From NCBI RefSeq assembly GCF_024494575.1, contig NZ_JANHDO010000002.1, positions 1 through 64,000 on the forward strand: 64,000 bases of DNA, in the 5' to 3' direction. The notes under the pieces are model-generated. The model was not told the DNA's origin and did not search any database. It saw nothing but the letters and a program-made list of their open reading frames with translations. Position 1 is the first letter of the stretch; each line of letters begins with the position of its first letter. The DNA is from Halorubrum salinum. GTDB lineage: Archaea; Halobacteriota; Halobacteria; Halobacteriales; Haloferacaceae. Below, piece after piece: positions 16,978-25,712 of this stretch. The position numbers and the translations under genes were made by a program.

Positions 16978-18117
16978 CTACTCGACGCCTCTGAACTCGA
17001 AGCGCGCGCCGCCGGCCGCACTCTCGACGATCTCGACGTCCCAGCCGTGTATGGCAACGATGTCGGCCACGATCGCGAGGCCGTACCCGCTTCCAGTCCT
17101 CGAGTTGGTGTAGCCGGACTCGAACACGCGCTCTCGGTCGGCGACGTCGATGCCGGGGCCGTCGTCCTCCACGTAGAACCCGTCCTCGAGCGGGCCGACC
17201 CAGACGTGGACGTCCGCTCCTCCGTGTTCGATCGCGTTCCGGTACAGGTTCTCGAACACCTGCCCGAGGCGACTCGCGTCGGCGCGGACGGTCTGCTCGA
17301 CATCGACGTGTAGGGTCGCGTCGCCGACGTCGACGTTCTGCCAAGACGATTCGGCGAACGCCCCGAGCTCGATCGACGCGAGTTCGGTCGGCCGGTCGGT
17401 GTTGCGCGCCAGCGTCAGAAGGTCGTCGATCAGGACGTGGATCCGCTCGTGGGCCCGCTCAACGGCCCTAAGGTGCTCGTTGGTGTACTCCTGTTGTGCG
17501 AGTTCGAGCTGCCCCTCAGCGACGTTCAGGGGATTCCGGAGGTCGTGGCTAACGATGGTGGCGAACTCCTGGAGCCGATCGTTCTTCGCTTCGAGCTCCT
17601 GCTGTCGGACGATCATCTCGAGGTCCACTTCGACCATTCGCTTGAACTGCTGGAGGAGGTCGCGGTAGATTCCCTCGAACTCCCGCTCCTCATCGTCGAG
17701 GACGCAGATCGTCCCGAACACCGCGCCGCCGGGCCACTCGATGGGGTACCCGAGGTAGGACACCAGGCCAAACTCCTCTACATCCATGTTGTCCCGCCAG
17801 CGGTCGCTCTGCTGGGCGTCCGGGACGTGTAGCGGCTCCTGAGAGAGCACCACCTCTTCACAGTAGAGGCCGAGCATGTCCTCCGTCCCGCCGATCTCGT
17901 AGGGGTTCTCTGGGTTCCCGCTCGCCTCGAACACCTCGATGTACGGCGGGTCGATACGCATGATGAGCCCCGCCGGCACCTCGAAAATCTCGGCCGTGAT
18001 GTCGAGCAGTTGTTGCCACTTCTGTACGATGTCCTCCGGGATCTCGAGATCCTTTACCTCGGGGTACGGCCGGTCTGACGCCGTCCCACTCGATTCGCCG
18101 TCCGTTCCCTGAGGCAT
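16978..18117 (-). CDS. GAF-domain sensor histidine kinase
   Basis: The product has 379 residues. A GAF domain spans about residues 30-150 (YCEEVVLSQEPLHVPDA and YLGYPIEWPGGAVFGTICVL). A helix leads to HisKA with phospho-acceptor H191 in VSHDLRNPL, then the ATPase domain with ENLYRNAIEHGG (N box), EDDGPGID (G1) and RTGSGYGLAIV (G2). There are no membrane helices, so it senses a cytosolic signal. The ATG at 18117 follows a strong TATA (rc of TATATATTAAG, near 18139). No response regulator is adjacent. It is the only intact gene inside the tRNA-Phe element remnant. Confidence 0.88.
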   Translation of the reverse strand: MPQGTDGESSGTASDRPYPEVKDLEIPEDIVQKWQQLLDITAEIFEVPAGLIMRIDPPYIEVFEASGNPENPYEIGGTEDMLGLYCEEVVLSQEPLHVPDAQQSDRWRDNMDVEEFGLVSYLGYPIEWPGGAVFGTICVLDDEEREFEGIYRDLLQQFKRMVEVDLEMIVRQQELEAKNDRLQEFATIVSHDLRNPLNVAEGQLELAQQEYTNEHLRAVERAHERIHVLIDDLLTLARNTDRPTELASIELGAFAESSWQNVDVGDATLHVDVEQTVRADASRLGQVFENLYRNAIEHGGADVHVWVGPLEDGFYVEDDGPGIDVADRERVFESGYTNSRTGSGYGLAIVADIVAIHGWDVEIVESAAGGARFEFRGVE

Positions 18118-18302
18118 CCTACATAAGCGAGGTGAAGCGTATATATTAAGATGCGGCACCGTTCTCTTCGTCTGACTCCCCTGTGATACGCTAAATGTGA
18201 AGTACGAGACGGACGACGGCTCGACCGGAACACGCGTGGAACTGGGAGCATTTTCACTGCTCACGACTCGGTCGCTGCGCTCCCTCGTAGGTTCGCAGGA
18301 AA

Positions 18303-18405
18303 ATGCCGCCTCCCCGATTTAAAACGCGTGAGGCTCTCTCCGGTCGTCTCACTGTTCCCCGCTCGCTTCGCTCGCGGGGACGGGGGACAGCTCGATCTTC
18401 AATCG
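18303..18405 (-). pseudogene. broken second copy of the tRNA-Phe 3' half
   Basis: Bases 18303-18320 repeat 18 bases of the tRNA-Phe 3' end with its flanking A. Bases 18381-18401 repeat 21 bases of its T-arm/anticodon side (CGGGGGACAGCTCGATCTTC), followed by one mismatch. A 60-base foreign insert separates the parts, including the hairpin CCCCGCTCGCTTCGCTCGCGGGG. It cannot fold as a tRNA. It looks like an earlier or nested attachment duplication that was later interrupted. Confidence 0.7.
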
Positions 18406-18438
18406 GGACTAACAAATGCGGATCGCGCCGAAAAACTA

Positions 18439-18512
18439 TGCCGCCTCCCCGATTTGAACGGGGGACAGCTCGATCTTCAGTCGAGTGCTCTCCCAGTCTG
18501 AGCTAAGGCGGC
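18439..18512 (-). tRNA. tRNA-Phe (GAA)
   Basis: Read on the minus strand it begins GCCGCCTTAGCTCAG and ends GGGGAGGCGGC plus discriminator A. The anticodon stem CTCGA/TCGAG encloses CTGAAGA, anticodon GAA. The T-arm reads GTTCAAATC. It is intact. Its 3' end is the insertion point of the element lying to the left (attachment copies at 16677 and in 18303-18405). A CCTTTTGTC box (rc near 18539) may be its promoter. Confidence 0.95.
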
Positions 18513-18652
18513 TCGCACTCGGACCAACGCCGATTCGAGACAAAAGGATTTCGAAAGGCGGCAGGCGGATCGGGGGAACCGTACCGTCGACTCGCTTCAC
18601 CGTCTTCCGATCCGTTTCGCTGCTGCTCGCGGAGTTGCTCGCGCCGCAGAAG

Positions 18653-18723
18653 TGGGACCGCCCGGATTCGAACCGGGGTCACGGGCACCCAAGGCCCGGA
18701 GTATACCACTAACCCACGGTCCC
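18653..18723 (-). tRNA. tRNA-Pro (TGG)
   Basis: The minus-strand sequence begins GGGACCGTGGGTTAGTGG and ends CGGTCCC plus discriminator A. The anticodon stem CGGGC/GCCCG encloses CTTGGGT, anticodon TGG. The T-arm reads GGTTCGAATCC. A TATA-like GCTTTAGC (rc, near 18750) lies about 28 bases upstream of the mature 5' end. Confidence 0.95.
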
Positions 18724-18818
18724 GTGCCCTTATCTACCCGCATCGGCCGCTAAAGCGTTTCGTTGCGTCTCGACCCGCGCGGACAGTTCGCACGCACCCC
18801 TGCCGGTTCGCCGCGGGC

Positions 18819-20873
18819 TCACTCCTCGTCGTCGCGAAGTTCGAGATCGGCGACGATCTGATAGGGATCGGTCCCCTTCCGGATCGAATCGAGCATGAAG
18901 AAGGCCTCGTCGGGCGCGAGAAAGTGCCTCGTGATCCCCCGACCGAGCGGCGTCGGCTCGAACCCGTCGATGAACTCCCATTCGAGCAGCTTCCCGACCG
19001 CGTGTTTCGTCGGCACGTCGCCGATCATTCGGTCGTTGAGCCGCTTCGCCTTCTTGCCCGCGACGACCACGTTTGCGAGCGTCTCCTCGACCGCCGCCGT
19101 CTCGTCGTAGTGGGTCGCCACGTCTTCCATCTCGCCTTTGAGCAGGGTGAAGGCGACCTCGTCTTCGGTGCGTTCCATCGAGTTGTGGTAGACCCCGTCA
19201 GGCTCGACGAGGAGGTACACCCGCCCGCGGTCGTGGTAGTCCGGGCGTCCCGCCCGCCCGAGCATCTGGGAGAACTCCTGTACCGAGAGCCATTCGATCC
19301 CCATCGCCAACGAATCGAAGATCACCTGCGAGGCGGGGAAGTCGACGCCGGCGGCGAGCGCCGCGGTAGTGACGACCGCCGACAGGTCCTGGTTCCCGAA
19401 CTGGCGTTCCACCTGCTTGCGCCGCTTGTAGTCGAGACCGGCGTGATACGGCGCGGAGTCGTACCTGAGCTTCCGGCTGATCTCGTGGCATCGCCGGCGG
19501 GAGTTCGTGAAGATGATCGTCTGTCCCCGGTACCCCTTCGAGGACTTCGTGTCGAACTCCCGCTTGACGAGCTTGTCGGCGATGTCGGCTTTCTCGCGGC
19601 TGTCGGCGAAGGTGACGTGGCGCTCGATCGGGACGGGCCGCTCCTCGAACTCGATCAGCGTCGCCCGCAGCTTCTCGGCGAGCCACTCGGGATTCCCGAC
19701 CGTCGCCGAGAGGTAGACGAACTGCGTGCCGTCGTACCCCGAGTGCGTCTCCATCCGGTCTTCGCTGTAGTACTTCAGCCGCGAGATGAGCCCGTCGAGC
19801 CGGTGGCCGCGCTCGCCTTCCTTCAGCGTATGGACCTCGTCGATGACGACCGTCCCCACGTCGCCGAGGTCCTTGCCGGTCCGGAGCGCGTGGTCTATCC
19901 CCTCGTAGGTGCCGACGATCACGTCGGCGTTCGGGTCGAATCGGTTGCCGTCATCGTTCACCCGGGAGGATCCGACGCGGATCGAGACGTCGAGCAAGTG
20001 GCCGTAGCGGTCCTCGAAGTCCTCGTGCTTCTGGTTGGCGAGCGCGACGAGCGGGACTAAAAAGAGGAGCTTCCCGTTTCCCTTCAGCGCGCGGTCGATC
20101 CCGGTCAGCTCGCCGACGAGCGTCTTCCCCGTCGCGGTCGCGCTCACGACGAGCTGGTCGTCGCCGTCGAGCAGACCGTTCCGCACCGAGAGGCTCTGTA
20201 CCGGGAGCAGTTCGTCGAACCGTCCCTGGACGTGGTCCGCGAGATCGGGGTGGAGATCCAAATCGGCGGTCGACACCGGCGAGACGTCGTCGACGTTCGC
20301 AGACACCTCGTCGTACTTCGTGAGATCCGGGTCGAGACCGCCCTGTAACAGATTGACGATCCGATCTAAATCACCGGACTCGTACAGTAGCTCTTCGAGA
20401 CGCTCCTCGGCCGCGCCCGTGAACTCGCCTTTGTACGACAGCTCCCGCTCCAGTTCCCGCCGAGCACAGTCTTGACAGATCAGCTCGTCGTTGTGCTCGA
20501 TCGCGGTATCCGCCGTTATCGGTCCGTACCGTCCGTCGTTCGCACACCGTCGGCAGGTTCGCACGGTGAGCGCCTCCAGCTGGTAGCCGTCCAACATCGC
20601 TTCGAGGCGCTCGCGGTTCTCGGGGGCAGTCTGCTCTGATATCCGAATCCTATCGGCCGCACGCGCGAGGTCGACGAACTCGTCCGGTCGTCGGGGTTCG
20701 TCCTCCCCGTCGCGAACGACACGGAACTTCCCCGGTCGAGGTCCCGCGGACGTCTCCTTGAGTTCGAGCCGCCCGCGGAGCACCCGGTTACCGTCGCGGA
20801 CGGCGACGACGGTGTAATCGCTCCGCGCCTCGTGGAGAAAGAGCGTCTCGACCTCGGCCAACTGCTGTGACAC
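18819..20873 (-). CDS. Ski2-type DEVH-box helicase with N-terminal DUF5814-like domain
   Basis: The product has 684 residues. An N-terminal 200-residue region includes a four-Cys zinc site (CRRC and CQDC, near residues 105-140). The helicase core follows: SATATGKT (Walker A), GTYEGIDHALR, VIDEVHTL (DEVH box), FVYLSATVGN (motif III), QTIIFTNSRRR, AALAAGVDFPASQVI and QMLGRAGRPDYHDRG (motif VI). It is related to Hel308/Ski2 but has its own N-terminal domain. Substrates (structured RNA or branched DNA) are unknown. A TATA-like box (rc of GGTATTTC, near 20900) precedes it. Confidence 0.88.
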   Translation of the reverse strand: MSQQLAEVETLFLHEARSDYTVVAVRDGNRVLRGRLELKETSAGPRPGKFRVVRDGEDEPRRPDEFVDLARAADRIRISEQTAPENRERLEAMLDGYQLEALTVRTCRRCANDGRYGPITADTAIEHNDELICQDCARRELERELSYKGEFTGAAEERLEELLYESGDLDRIVNLLQGGLDPDLTKYDEVSANVDDVSPVSTADLDLHPDLADHVQGRFDELLPVQSLSVRNGLLDGDDQLVVSATATGKTLVGELTGIDRALKGNGKLLFLVPLVALANQKHEDFEDRYGHLLDVSIRVGSSRVNDDGNRFDPNADVIVGTYEGIDHALRTGKDLGDVGTVVIDEVHTLKEGERGHRLDGLISRLKYYSEDRMETHSGYDGTQFVYLSATVGNPEWLAEKLRATLIEFEERPVPIERHVTFADSREKADIADKLVKREFDTKSSKGYRGQTIIFTNSRRRCHEISRKLRYDSAPYHAGLDYKRRKQVERQFGNQDLSAVVTTAALAAGVDFPASQVIFDSLAMGIEWLSVQEFSQMLGRAGRPDYHDRGRVYLLVEPDGVYHNSMERTEDEVAFTLLKGEMEDVATHYDETAAVEETLANVVVAGKKAKRLNDRMIGDVPTKHAVGKLLEWEFIDGFEPTPLGRGITRHFLAPDEAFFMLDSIRKGTDPYQIVADLELRDDEE

Positions 20874-21013
20874 TGCCCGTCGATACGCGAGCGAGGTATT
20901 TCAGGAGTTCGGCTCGACGTCTCTCCGTCTCGCCGTCTTCCGAGTAGCCGTCGAGCGTGGCGAAAGCGCCGCTGTTCGGACGCGACCCGTGCTCGAAAAG
21001 TCCGAGCGGTCGT

Positions 21014-21544
21014 CTACGAGACGAGCAGCTTCTCGCCGCGCTCGACCGTGATGCGACACGGCGGCGAGAGCTTGTTGTACGCGCGGCGGAACGCCTCCTT
21101 CACCACGGGTGCCTGGTCGACGTCGCAGTAGGCGGTGAAGACGATGTCGTCTTTGTTGAGTCGCGCGGCGGTCCCGACCGGCTTACCGAACGCCTGCCGC
21201 ATTCCGTCGGAGACACGGTCCGCGCCAGCGCCGGTCGCCTGCTTGTTCTCCCGGATGACCTGGTGGGGGAACTTTCGCAGCGTCATCTTGTAGTTCCCCT
21301 CGCCGAGTTCTTTGATGAGGTGGCGGTTCGCAGAGAGGCGCGCGCTCTCTAAGGAGCCGTGACGGATCTGGAGCTCCTCTTCGACGCGGAGGCTGATCTG
21401 GACGGGGTAGTCGTCCGGCTCCGCGGACAGGTCGCCCATGTTGTGCTGTGCGATCTTCGAGCCGGGGATACCCGTGATGTATTCGCGGCGGGTGTAGGAC
21501 GGCTTATCGATCGTCCGATACATAGAGGCGGGTTTATCAGACAT
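21014..21544 (-). CDS. rpl10e: 50S ribosomal protein L10e (uL16)
   Basis: The product has 176 residues. The N-terminus ([20 protein letters not shown]) and [13 protein letters not shown] are typical of archaeal L10e, and [19 protein letters not shown] is the conserved loop near the peptidyl transferase centre. It belongs to the large subunit at the base of the central protuberance. The start SDKPAS is normal for the group. A TATA-like box (rc of GATAAAGCC, near 21575) is about 30 bases upstream. It stands alone, not in a ribosomal protein operon. Confidence 0.97.
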   Translation of the reverse strand: MSDKPASMYRTIDKPSYTRREYITGIPGSKIAQHNMGDLSAEPDDYPVQISLRVEEELQIRHGSLESARLSANRHLIKELGEGNYKMTLRKFPHQVIRENKQATGAGADRVSDGMRQAFGKPVGTAARLNKDDIVFTAYCDVDQAPVVKEAFRRAYNKLSPPCRITVERGEKLLVS

Positions 21545-21644
21545 GGCTACTTGTCCGATGTAGCCTCCGCTGCGTCGATAAAGCCTTCGATACGGCGGCG
21601 TCGCACCGTCAGACCGGTCGGTCGCGGATACCGCCGTGCTGGCG

Positions 21645-22403
21645 TCACTCCGGCGACGGATCGAGCGCGACGTGGTCGAACCCTCTCTCCGCCAGCCGCT
21701 CTGCGGCCCGGTCCGTTACCGACGGTGCGACGAGGACCCCGCGAACCGCGAGACCGCGCTCTTCGGCTTCCACCTCTTCCTCTAGCGCCCGCACGTACCG
21801 CGCCAGCTGTCCGACGGCGTCCGGCCCCACCCGCCGCCGTTTCAGTTCGACGACGACCGGAGTGCCGTCGGCGTCGACGCCGAACACGTCCATCGGGCCG
21901 GCGCTGGAGGGTCGTTCGGTCGCTTTCGGCTCGAACCCCTCCTCGACGAGGTCGGGGCGTTCTAAGATTCGCGTTCGAAGGTCCTCCTCGCTGCCATGGA
22001 GGGTGAGGTCGCGCCCCCCGGTGACGGCCATCGCCGAGAGCTGTTGTACGTCCTCGAAAGCGACGGTGAGCGTCTCGGCTGGATTGGTTCTCGCAGAGAC
22101 CACGCGGAGCCGCCCCTCGCGCACCGCGGCGCGGTGCTCGGATCCCGGCGGCTGCCAGTTGACCGGCTGGCGTCCCTCGTCGGTGTGGACCAAGGCGGCC
22201 CCGTCGGGTTTCAACACGAGAAGTCGGTCGCCCGCACCGAGGTCGGACGCGGCGCGTCCCTCGTAGGTGACCGAACAGCGCCCGAACAGGCTTATCAGGT
22301 CGCCGCGCTCGAAGGCGTCCTCCAGTTCCCACAGCGCCTCGCGGTGGCTCGGGTCGTGGACGCTGGTGACTGTCACTGCTCTCCGTACGCGTCTGTCGTT
22401 CAA
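21645..22403 (-). CDS. nucS: endonuclease NucS (EndoMS)
   Basis: The product has up to 252 residues. The N-terminal beta-sandwich domain ([20 protein letters not shown]) is followed by a RecB-like nuclease domain with [20 protein letters not shown], carrying the catalytic D, E and K. NucS cuts mismatched or branched DNA and is the mismatch-repair nuclease in several archaea and actinobacteria, working with the sliding clamp. The start is either ATG 22403 or the in-frame GTG nine codons later ([10 protein letters not shown]). The upstream TATA-like GGTATAAAC (rc, 22449-22457) suits either. Confidence 0.93.
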   Translation of the reverse strand: MNDRRVRRAVTVTSVHDPSHREALWELEDAFERGDLISLFGRCSVTYEGRAASDLGAGDRLLVLKPDGAALVHTDEGRQPVNWQPPGSEHRAAVREGRLRVVSARTNPAETLTVAFEDVQQLSAMAVTGGRDLTLHGSEEDLRTRILERPDLVEEGFEPKATERPSSAGPMDVFGVDADGTPVVVELKRRRVGPDAVGQLARYVRALEEEVEAEERGLAVRGVLVAPSVTDRAAERLAERGFDHVALDPSPE

Positions 22404-22755
22404 AAAGGGAGCGCGTGAACGCCGGTCGCGTCGGTCGGGCGGTCGGCTGTTTATACCTAGCCGGGAGCGGATCGGCGGAGAACGTCTCCAAAGCCCCAGT
22501 CTTGAGCCCCAGTCTTGAGTCCCGTCCGCGCAGCACCGCCCCGAACCTCACGCCTCCCCAGCCTCGTCAGTCGCCTCCGCTTCGCTCCGTCGACCGACTC
22601 CAGCGAGAATCTTCGATTCTCTGGCAGCCAGCGCTACGCGCGGCGACCTCGCGGGCTCCTCGCGGCCGCCGGTGGCGGCCGCTCGGAAGCGCCCCACTGC
22701 GTCTGTCGAATAGATACTCCTGTTCAATAAATGCACAAAACGCCCGATCGACCGC
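22404..22755. other. 350-base intergenic region with short repeats and hairpins
   Basis: No gene is supported. It holds the probable nucS promoter (rc of TTTATACC, 22450-22457), a perfect 13-bp tandem duplication GCCCCAGTCTTGA (22493-22505 and 22506-22518), a 7-bp hairpin GAGAATC/GATTCTC near 22612-22628, and a GC-rich inverted repeat GCGGCCGCC/GGCGGCCGC near 22662-22682. An AT-rich run near 22715-22742 follows the ahcY stop codon and may help termination. Confidence 0.5.
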
Positions 22756-24045
22756 TTAGGTCCCGTGCTCCCAGCTGTCCATATACTCGCGCTGTTCGTC
22801 GGAGAGCGCGTCGTGTTCGACGCCCTCCGCGGCGAGTTTGATCTCGGCGACCTCTCGGTCGAGTTCGTCGGGCACGTCGTGGACGCCCGGCTCGTACGCC
22901 TCGCCGTTCTCGGCCAGTTCGCGCACGACGACCGCCTGCACGCCGAAGCTCTGATCCATCACTTCGACCGGGTGGCCGAGGGCGATGGGCGCGGCGAGGT
23001 TGACGAGTCGGCCCTCCGCGATGACGTTCAGGACGCGCCCGTCCTCCATCTCGAACCCCTCGACGCCGTCCCGGACCTCGTAGCGGTCGACCGCGAGGTC
23101 GGCGAGGTCCTCCAAGTTCACCTCCACGTCGAAGTGACCGGCGTTGGCGAGCAGCACACCGTCTTGCATCTGTTCGAAGTGCTCGCGGGTGATCACGTCG
23201 CGGTTGCCGGTGGTGGTGATGAACACGTCGCCCGACTTGGCAGCCTCTCGCATGGGCATGACCTCGTACCCCTCCATGTGGGCCTCCAAGGCCTTCCGCG
23301 GGTCGACCTCGCAGACGATGACGTTCGCGTTCTGGCCGGACGCCTTCTTCGCGACACCCTTCCCACACTGGCCGTAGCCGCCGACGACGACGTCCTTGCC
23401 GGCCCACGAGAGGTTCGTCGTCATCGCGATGGTCGCGAGCGACGACTCGCCCGTGCCGTGGACGTTGTCGAAGAGCTGTTTCATCGGCGTGTCGTTGACG
23501 GCGAAGACGGGGTAGTGTAACTCTCCGTCGGCGTCCATCGCGCGCAGGCGATCGACGCCGGTGGTCGTCTCCTCGGCCCCGCCGACGATCGAGTCGATCA
23601 GATCCGGGTACTCCTCGTGAACGAGCTTCACCATGTCCATCCCGTCGTCGACGGTGATCGTCGGCTCGTGGGCCAGACAGGCGTGCATCGCGTCGTAGTA
23701 CGCCTCGTCGTCGACGCCGCGGACCGCGTACGAGGTGATCGACTCGTGGGTGTCGAGCGCGGCCGACACGTCGTCGTGCGTCGAGAGCGGGTTACAGCCG
23801 GTGATCGCCACCTCGGCTCCGCCGTCCGCGAGGAGTTCGACGAGGTTCGCCGTCTTCGCCTCGACGTGCATCGCCATCGCGATCGTCTCGCCCGCCAGCG
23901 GCTGCGTCTCCTCGAACTCCTCGCGGAGCGCGTTCAAGATCGGCATGTGCTGGAGCGCCCAGTCCATCTTCCGGCGGCCCTCCTCCCGAGCCGCCTCCAC
24001 GTCTGAGAGGTGCTGTGATACCGGCGCGTACGCGGTTTCGCTCAT
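22756..24045 (-). CDS. ahcY: adenosylhomocysteinase
   Basis: The product has 429 residues. It hydrolyses S-adenosylhomocysteine to adenosine and homocysteine, keeping methyl-transfer reactions going. Key parts are ITGCNPLSTHDDVSAAL, the VFAVNDTPMKQLFDNVHGTG substrate region, the NAD-binding VVVGGYGQCGKGVA and the C-terminal LAAPIALGHPVEVMDQSF. The start at SETAYAPVSQH removes eight track-extension residues and puts a GTTTAGT box (rc, near 24068) about 26 bases upstream. Length and all signature motifs are normal. Confidence 0.97.
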   Translation of the reverse strand: MSETAYAPVSQHLSDVEAAREEGRRKMDWALQHMPILNALREEFEETQPLAGETIAMAMHVEAKTANLVELLADGGAEVAITGCNPLSTHDDVSAALDTHESITSYAVRGVDDEAYYDAMHACLAHEPTITVDDGMDMVKLVHEEYPDLIDSIVGGAEETTTGVDRLRAMDADGELHYPVFAVNDTPMKQLFDNVHGTGESSLATIAMTTNLSWAGKDVVVGGYGQCGKGVAKKASGQNANVIVCEVDPRKALEAHMEGYEVMPMREAAKSGDVFITTTGNRDVITREHFEQMQDGVLLANAGHFDVEVNLEDLADLAVDRYEVRDGVEGFEMEDGRVLNVIAEGRLVNLAAPIALGHPVEVMDQSFGVQAVVVRELAENGEAYEPGVHDVPDELDREVAEIKLAAEGVEHDALSDEQREYMDSWEHGT

Positions 24046-24154
24046 ACTCGCAGTTCGCTCACGCCGCACTAAACCCTGCCGACAGGGACCCGACGAAAAG
24101 AATCTGTATCGTCCGCGATCCGGTCACATCTCGCAGGCCGCTCCGAACGCCGGT

Positions 24155-25444
24155 CTACGGCGGCCCGTTTCCGTTTCCGGGGCCGTTCCCGTTGCCGGCT
24201 CCGTTTCCGCTACTGGAGTCGTCGTCATCGTCCGCGTCGCTGTCGTCATCGTCTGTGTCATCGTCGTCCGCGTCGTTCTCATCCGCGTCGTCCGCATCAT
24301 TTTCCTCGGCCTCGTCGTCATCCGCATCATCTTCCTCGGCCTCGTCGTCATCCGCGTCGTCCTCCTCAGCGTCATCTTCCTCAGCCTCATCGTCGTCCGC
24401 GTCGTCCTCCTCGGCCTCGTCGTCGTCCGCGTCGTCGTCACGATCGGGGCCGGCGTGGTCCGGGGGCCCGCGCCTGTCGTCTGCGTCATCGCCGTCGTCC
24501 GCGTCGTCGTCACTGTCCGGGCCGACGTTCTCGGGCGGCCCCTGCTCGCCGCCGTTTCCGTTTGCGTTCCCGTTGCCGTTGCCCGCGCGGTCCGGCGCGT
24601 TGCCGGGGCCGTCGCTCGCGTTCTCGTCCCCGTTGCCCGGGTCGTCAGGAGCGCCGGCGTCATCCGGCGCGTTGCCGGGGTTGTTCTCTCTCACGAAGTC
24701 CGAGACTGCGGCACCGATGCCGCCCTCGCGGTCGCCGATACGGTCGATGAAGTCACGGACCAGCTGTCCGAACGGGCCTCCCGAGGACGGCTCCTCCGCA
24801 ACCGGTTCCTCGGCCTCCTCGACGGTCAGGTCAACCGTCGCCGCGATCGAGTCGTTCCCGACGGTCGCGGTCACGTCGACCGTGACGTTCTCCTCGGGCG
24901 CGGGCAGAGTCACCGTTCCGTTCTCGTCCGTCTCGTAGTCTCCCTCGCCGACGTACGTGACGTTCTGTCCGTCGGCCGTGGTGACGTTGACCGAGGCGTT
25001 CTCGACTCCGTCGCCGCCGTCGGTCACCGTGACTACCGGCTCGCCGTCGTCGATCGCCACGTCGAGCCCGAGTTCGGATTCGGGCTCGGCCGTCGCTTCG
25101 AGGTCGACCGTCGTCGACGCGCTCCGGTTGTCAGCGGTCGCTGTCACGTCGACCGTGACGTTCTCCTCGGGCGCGGGGAGCCCGACCGTTCCGTTCTCGT
25201 CGGTCGCGTACTCGCCCGCTCCGGCGTACGACTCGTTGGTCTCGTCGACGACGGTGACGTTGACCGTCGCGTTCTCGACTGCGGTACCGTTCTCAGTCAC
25301 TGTCACTGTCGGTTCGCCGTCCGTGTCCTCGACGCTTACGCCGAGCTCGCCGTCGGCGGCCGCGACGCCGGCCATCGCGCCGAGCGCGACGACCGCGACC
25401 ACGAGCAGCGCAACCGGTTTCGTCCCAATCGTTCTGTCGCTCAT
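24155..25444 (-). CDS. secreted acidic surface protein with duplicated beta-sandwich modules
   Basis: The product has 429 residues. A signal peptide (KPVALLVVAVVALGAMAGVAAAD) is followed by two homologous modules of about 85 residues, each with ENVTVDVTAT and a GEGDYETDENGTV-type loop and many N-x-T/S sequons, so N-glycosylation is likely. The last 180 residues are low complexity: Asn/Gly/Pro-rich then repeats of the type DDDEAEEDDA, ending SSSGNGAGNGNGPG. No membrane anchor or PGF-CTERM motif is seen, so it is released or held by charge. The DNA repeats in the acid-rich part could allow length variation. Confidence 0.8.
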   Translation of the reverse strand: MSDRTIGTKPVALLVVAVVALGAMAGVAAADGELGVSVEDTDGEPTVTVTENGTAVENATVNVTVVDETNESYAGAGEYATDENGTVGLPAPEENVTVDVTATADNRSASTTVDLEATAEPESELGLDVAIDDGEPVVTVTDGGDGVENASVNVTTADGQNVTYVGEGDYETDENGTVTLPAPEENVTVDVTATVGNDSIAATVDLTVEEAEEPVAEEPSSGGPFGQLVRDFIDRIGDREGGIGAAVSDFVRENNPGNAPDDAGAPDDPGNGDENASDGPGNAPDRAGNGNGNANGNGGEQGPPENVGPDSDDDADDGDDADDRRGPPDHAGPDRDDDADDDEAEEDDADDDEAEEDDAEEDDADDDEAEEDDADDDEAEENDADDADENDADDDDTDDDDSDADDDDDSSSGNGAGNGNGPGNGNGPP

Positions 25445-25489
25445 GTCCACTCGGGTCGTGCCGCCGGTATCACATAAAAAGGAAACTCC

Positions 25490-25566
25490 GTTAACGCGGT
25501 TTAATTCGGTTTGTGTCCCGGTTAACGCGGCTGTACCGGTGTTTTCAGCTAGCGGCGGTTAAACCG
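25490..25566. promoter_or_regulatory. repeated GTTAACGCGG sites upstream of the surface protein gene
   Basis: GTTAACGCGG occurs at 25490-25499 and 25521-25530, exactly 31 bases (about three DNA turns) apart. A related palindromic segment, CGGTTAAACCG, lies at 25555-25565. A TATA-like box (rc of CATAAAAAGG, near 25473) is between these sites and the gene start. The even spacing on one helix face suggests cooperative binding of a regulator. Confidence 0.45.
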
Positions 25567-25712
25567 GAAGATCCTCCGGACTCGGCCACGGTCCCCCCCC
25601 CTCGATCGGCGACGGGTCACTCTGGCGCGCGAACCGGTCGGGCGTCCCGCGCGCCGTCGGCGGCGGCTTCGCGCCGCGGATCTGTGCTACCGCTGTGTTT
25701 TCCCGACGGTCG

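Noticed and set aside
22404-22755. Possible SRP or RNase P RNA in a 350-base gap
   Set aside because: No conserved 7S or RNase P core sequence can be recognised, and the hairpins are isolated.
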